From contig SLOR01000253.1 in the NCBI GenBank assembly GCA_007132395.1, positions 1 to 8,722 of the forward strand: DNA of 8,722 bases. Reading direction: 5' to 3'. Every line of letters starts with the position of its first letter. The stretch's first letter is position 1. The notes below the pieces were generated by a model, which saw only the letters and a list, made by a program, of their open reading frames with translations, did not search any database and was not told the DNA's origin. Of the stretch, positions 6,812-8,722 are shown one piece after another. Origin of the DNA: Bacteroidales bacterium. GTDB lineage: Bacteria > Bacteroidota > Bacteroidia > Bacteroidales > UBA7960. Both the position numbers and the translations under genes were made by a program.

Positions 6812-6943
6812 GGAATAGTCTGACGGGCAAAAACTCAAAGCTGATTGGAGTGGCTGGCACACAGGAATTTCTTTATTATTCGTTAGCGCTTTTCACGGCA
6901 CTTCCCATACGAAGAGCGTAATCCAAAATATGCTTTTCCGGAG

Positions 6944-7774
6944 TCAGGTAGTTTTCTTCTGATACACTTGTAGTCCTTTGTTGAAAACTACGATATCCGG
7001 CACTTCCTCCAGGGGAAAAGGTTCATGATTACCCAGCAGTAAATAACTTCCGCTATGCATACGGGATACAATTTTTGCAAACACCTCTATGGCCAAGGGC
7101 TTTTCAAAATACATCCCCACCAGGTTTTTGCAAAACACCAGGTCGAATTGTCCCTCCGGCATCTCCTTCCGGATATCCTGCCTGTGAAAGGAAACCCTAT
7201 TGCGAATAGAAGTATTAAGAAAGTATTCCTCTCCCTGCTTCAAAAAGCTTTCATTGAGCCAGTTGACGGGCATATGCTTCAGGCTTCCCCGGCTGTAGCA
7301 GGCTCGCTGTGCACGCTGCAGCATCAATTCATTGGCATCGGTAGCTATAATTTGCAGGGGTAGCTGCGAAAAAACTTCCGACAATTTGTGTTTCCACAAT
7401 AAGGCCAGGCTGTAGGGTTCTTCGCCCGATGCGCATCCTGCTGACCAGCAACGCAGGGGGCGGTTTTCAAGGGCTGCCCTTTGTGCCAGGGCCGGCAGCA
7501 GTATTTCACCCAGCAAATCCCAGGAATGGGTATCACGAAAAAAACGGGAAATGCTGATGTGCATCATGCCATCCAGCACTTCCCGCTCCCGGGAATGATT
7601 CTTTAGATATATACGGTAAGCTTCAAAGGATTCCAGCTTCAAAACATGTATCCGTTTACGAATCCGGCGACAAACCTGCCTTCTTACTTTACGGTACCCC
7701 TCCCAGCGGAGGTTCAGGTCAGGCAGAACCTGGCGAAGAAAATTTATACAGTTTTTATCACCGGATGCCGCCAT
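6944..7774 (-). CDS. cheR: CheR-type protein-glutamate O-methyltransferase
   Basis: The 276-residue protein has the two-domain CheR layout. An N-terminal helical CheR_N part is rich in Arg (RRQVCRRIRKR, 31-41). The linker motif ISISRFFRD is at 73-81. The SAM-binding fold follows, with CWSAGCASGEEPYSLAL (109-125), IIATDAN (142-148) and FDLVFCKNLVGMYF (210-223). CheR methylates glutamates of chemoreceptors using SAM, in the cytoplasm. Departures from the classic motifs are R77 where a T/S is usual before FFRD, CKNLVGMYF in place of CRNVLIYF, and GNHE (248-251) in place of GHSE. No receptor, CheA, CheB or CheW gene is in the window. It starts 10 bp after the beta-propeller stop, so the two are probably co-transcribed and translationally coupled. 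It ends VYQKKTT, the usual place for the family. Confidence 0.9.
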   Translation of the reverse strand: MAASGDKNCINFLRQVLPDLNLRWEGYRKVRRQVCRRIRKRIHVLKLESFEAYRIYLKNHSREREVLDGMMHISISRFFRDTHSWDLLGEILLPALAQRAALENRPLRCWSAGCASGEEPYSLALLWKHKLSEVFSQLPLQIIATDANELMLQRAQRACYSRGSLKHMPVNWLNESFLKQGEEYFLNTSIRNRVSFHRQDIRKEMPEGQFDLVFCKNLVGMYFEKPLAIEVFAKIVSRMHSGSYLLLGNHEPFPLEEVPDIVVFNKGLQVYQKKTT

Positions 7775-7784
7775 AAAAGGAAGT

Positions 7785-8722
7785 TTAGTTGCCGCGAAGT
7801 TTAAACCGGGCTACCCGTAAAGGTACACCTTCTGCCCCTTCTTTTTTCAGCAGCGCATATAAATATCCGTTGTGAAAAACCATTTTTGAGGGTTTTATCT
7901 CCAGCTCATACCCTTCTACAGCGAAACTGCTTTGCGCAACAAAGTTGCCTCCCTGCCCGTAAACCCATACATTGAATTTATTGGCGCCTTCCTCTTTGGG
8001 GAACTCAAAAAACAAGAGGTTATCGTCGGAATCCTTAATTACGGTGGAAAAAACAGGTAGAGGAATGGGTTTGTCAATGGCCCGCAGGTCATTTTCCATC
8101 TCTCTTACAAGCTGGTCGCGGGCAGCACGGTTTTCGGCGGCCGATACCCAGCTTGCAAATTGTGGGTTTTGCAGATTGCGGTATCTTTCAATGGCTTTTT
8201 GCTGAATCTCTTTTTGCTCTTCCACGGATACATAAGCAGGAGCCCAATCGATGGTTTGGCTGGATATAAACCTGCCTTCCAAATCGTAGGTGCGTATTTC
8301 GCCCGTATCGGGTACAGTTATGATGAGTTTATTGTCCACATGTGCAATTATCGGAGGATTATTCCTTCCACCGATATTAAGGAAAGGCATGGTGCTAAGA
8401 CTAATCATCCCTCTGGATGCAAAGGTATACTGATAATAGAAACTTTGCCTTGGCGAAGAACCTGCCATGGGTCTGAATTTATCCCAGATAATTTTCTCCT
8501 CATTGGTCTCATAGTCGACGATAGCAACAAATTCGCGCACCCTGTCGGTCCAAAGCACCCAACCCAGTAATGCAAACTTTCGGTTGGGCAGGGGAATAAT
8601 CTGCCGTGCACTATAATCCAGTTGCAAAGTCTTCTTCAGCGCTCCGGAGCGGTCAAAGCAAAGCATTACGCCCATGTTGTTAAGCCCTGAATAGTAAATT
8701 TCGCCGTCAAGTACACCGTGCA
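7785..8722 (-). CDS. Six-bladed beta-propeller-like protein, N-terminus beyond the window
   Basis: The frame stays open to the right edge, so 311 residues are visible and the true start lies outside. The in-frame ATG at 8675 is internal, because the 15 codons before it (HGVLDGEIYYSGLNN) continue a blade-like pattern. The protein shows repeated strand-rich units with blade-type turns: DRSGALKKTLQL, DYETNEEKIIWDKF, DTGEIRTYDLEGRFISSQ, DSDDNLLFFEF and GQGGNFVAQSS. A charged helical insertion (about VEEQKEIQQKAIERYRN through VREMENDLRAID) lies between the fourth- and fifth-looking blades. This resembles the TolB-like six-bladed beta-propeller proteins common in Bacteroidota, which are usually secreted or lipoproteins and of unknown role. 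The signal sequence cannot be checked here. It is followed after 10 bp by cheR. Confidence 0.65.
   Translation of the reverse strand, partial: HGVLDGEIYYSGLNNMGVMLCFDRSGALKKTLQLDYSARQIIPLPNRKFALLGWVLWTDRVREFVAIVDYETNEEKIIWDKFRPMAGSSPRQSFYYQYTFASRGMISLSTMPFLNIGGRNNPPIIAHVDNKLIITVPDTGEIRTYDLEGRFISSQTIDWAPAYVSVEEQKEIQQKAIERYRNLQNPQFASWVSAAENRAARDQLVREMENDLRAIDKPIPLPVFSTVIKDSDDNLLFFEFPKEEGANKFNVWVYGQGGNFVAQSSFAVEGYELEIKPSKMVFHNGYLYALLKKEGAEGVPLRVARFKLRGN

Larger units (their letters stand above)
6475..6943. other. Long intergenic spacer between cheR and the TolC-family gene
   Basis: No credible complete gene is found in these 469 bp. The spacer holds, from left to right: the tolC-family leader and possible promoter (6565-6572), a long inverted repeat around it (6554-6597), a plus-facing TAACTTTG box (6602-6609) with no obvious gene behind it, a GCAAG/CTTGC stem (6636-6658), a 7-bp hairpin (6791-6811), a weak minus-strand hairpin followed by five T (6829-6850) that could end the cheR transcript, and a protein-like frame past the cheR stop (6876-6955). 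Confidence 0.5.

Noticed and set aside
6829..6850. Terminator for cheR (CTCCAA/TTTGAG stem with five T on the minus strand)
   Set aside because: The stem has only six pairs with an internal mismatch and is weak. It is mentioned in the spacer entry but not called separately.
6618..6921. Two overlapping plus-strand frames (6618-6818 and 6724-6921)
   Set aside because: Both need a TTG start, have no ribosome-binding site, show poor codon usage and resemble no family. They lie in AT-rich spacer DNA.
6944..6960. Programmed -1 ribosomal frameshift at the end of cheR
   Set aside because: The site reads CAG AAG AAA ACT and lacks a proper X XXY YYZ slippery heptamer. A mutation or sequencing error explains the hidden tail better, if it is real.
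8673..8675. ATG as the start of the beta-propeller protein
   Set aside because: The frame continues without a stop to the window edge and the upstream codons extend the same strand pattern, so this Met is internal.

Overview
This window most likely comes from the chromosome of a member of the Bacteroidota, probably a Bacteroidales/Marinilabiliales-type organism. The evidence is the set of gene families (a YitT-family membrane protein, LemA next to a DUF3137 protein, a TolC-family outer-membrane protein, a six-bladed beta-propeller-like protein), the lack of clear Shine-Dalgarno sequences before the starts, and several matches to the Bacteroidota -7 promoter box TAnnTTTG. The genus cannot be fixed from sequence alone. 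I see no tRNA, rRNA, CRISPR array, insertion sequence, integrase or phage gene.

Layout. Positions 1-280 are non-coding apart from a possible 8-codon end of a gene lying to the left. They hold a terminator hairpin (42-62) and a very A/C-rich stretch with almost no G. A secreted, methionine-rich, probably beta-barrel protein follows on the minus strand (281-910). It is divergent from a YitT-family membrane protein on the plus strand (1111-1983), and the 200-bp spacer between them has a TAnnTTTG box facing each way plus two symmetric elements. The convergent junction at 1984-2134 is a low-complexity purine-then-pyrimidine spacer with hexamer repeats.

From 2135 to 6474 four minus-strand genes lie head to tail: TolC-family protein, NdpA/YejK-family nucleoid-associated protein, LemA and DUF3137. 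The gaps are 47, 70 and 119 bp, so they could be one transcription unit. LemA and DUF3137 are a commonly co-occurring pair. The link to TolC and NdpA may be only positional. An orphan TolC without its usual membrane-fusion and inner-membrane pump genes in view is slightly unusual.

A 469-bp spacer (6475-6943) separates these from a minus-strand pair: a partial beta-propeller protein (7785 to the right edge) and, 10 bp downstream, a CheR-type methyltransferase (6944-7774). The spacer holds an inverted repeat around a possible tolC-family promoter, a second hairpin, and a protein-like reading frame just past the cheR stop that may be a frameshifted tail of cheR.

Most of the window looks like ordinary core or accessory chromosome. 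I did not find a convincing undescribed system. The best items for a second look are the possible frameshifted cheR tail, the cheR/beta-propeller pairing, the methionine-rich secreted protein, and the symmetric elements in the two promoter spacers.
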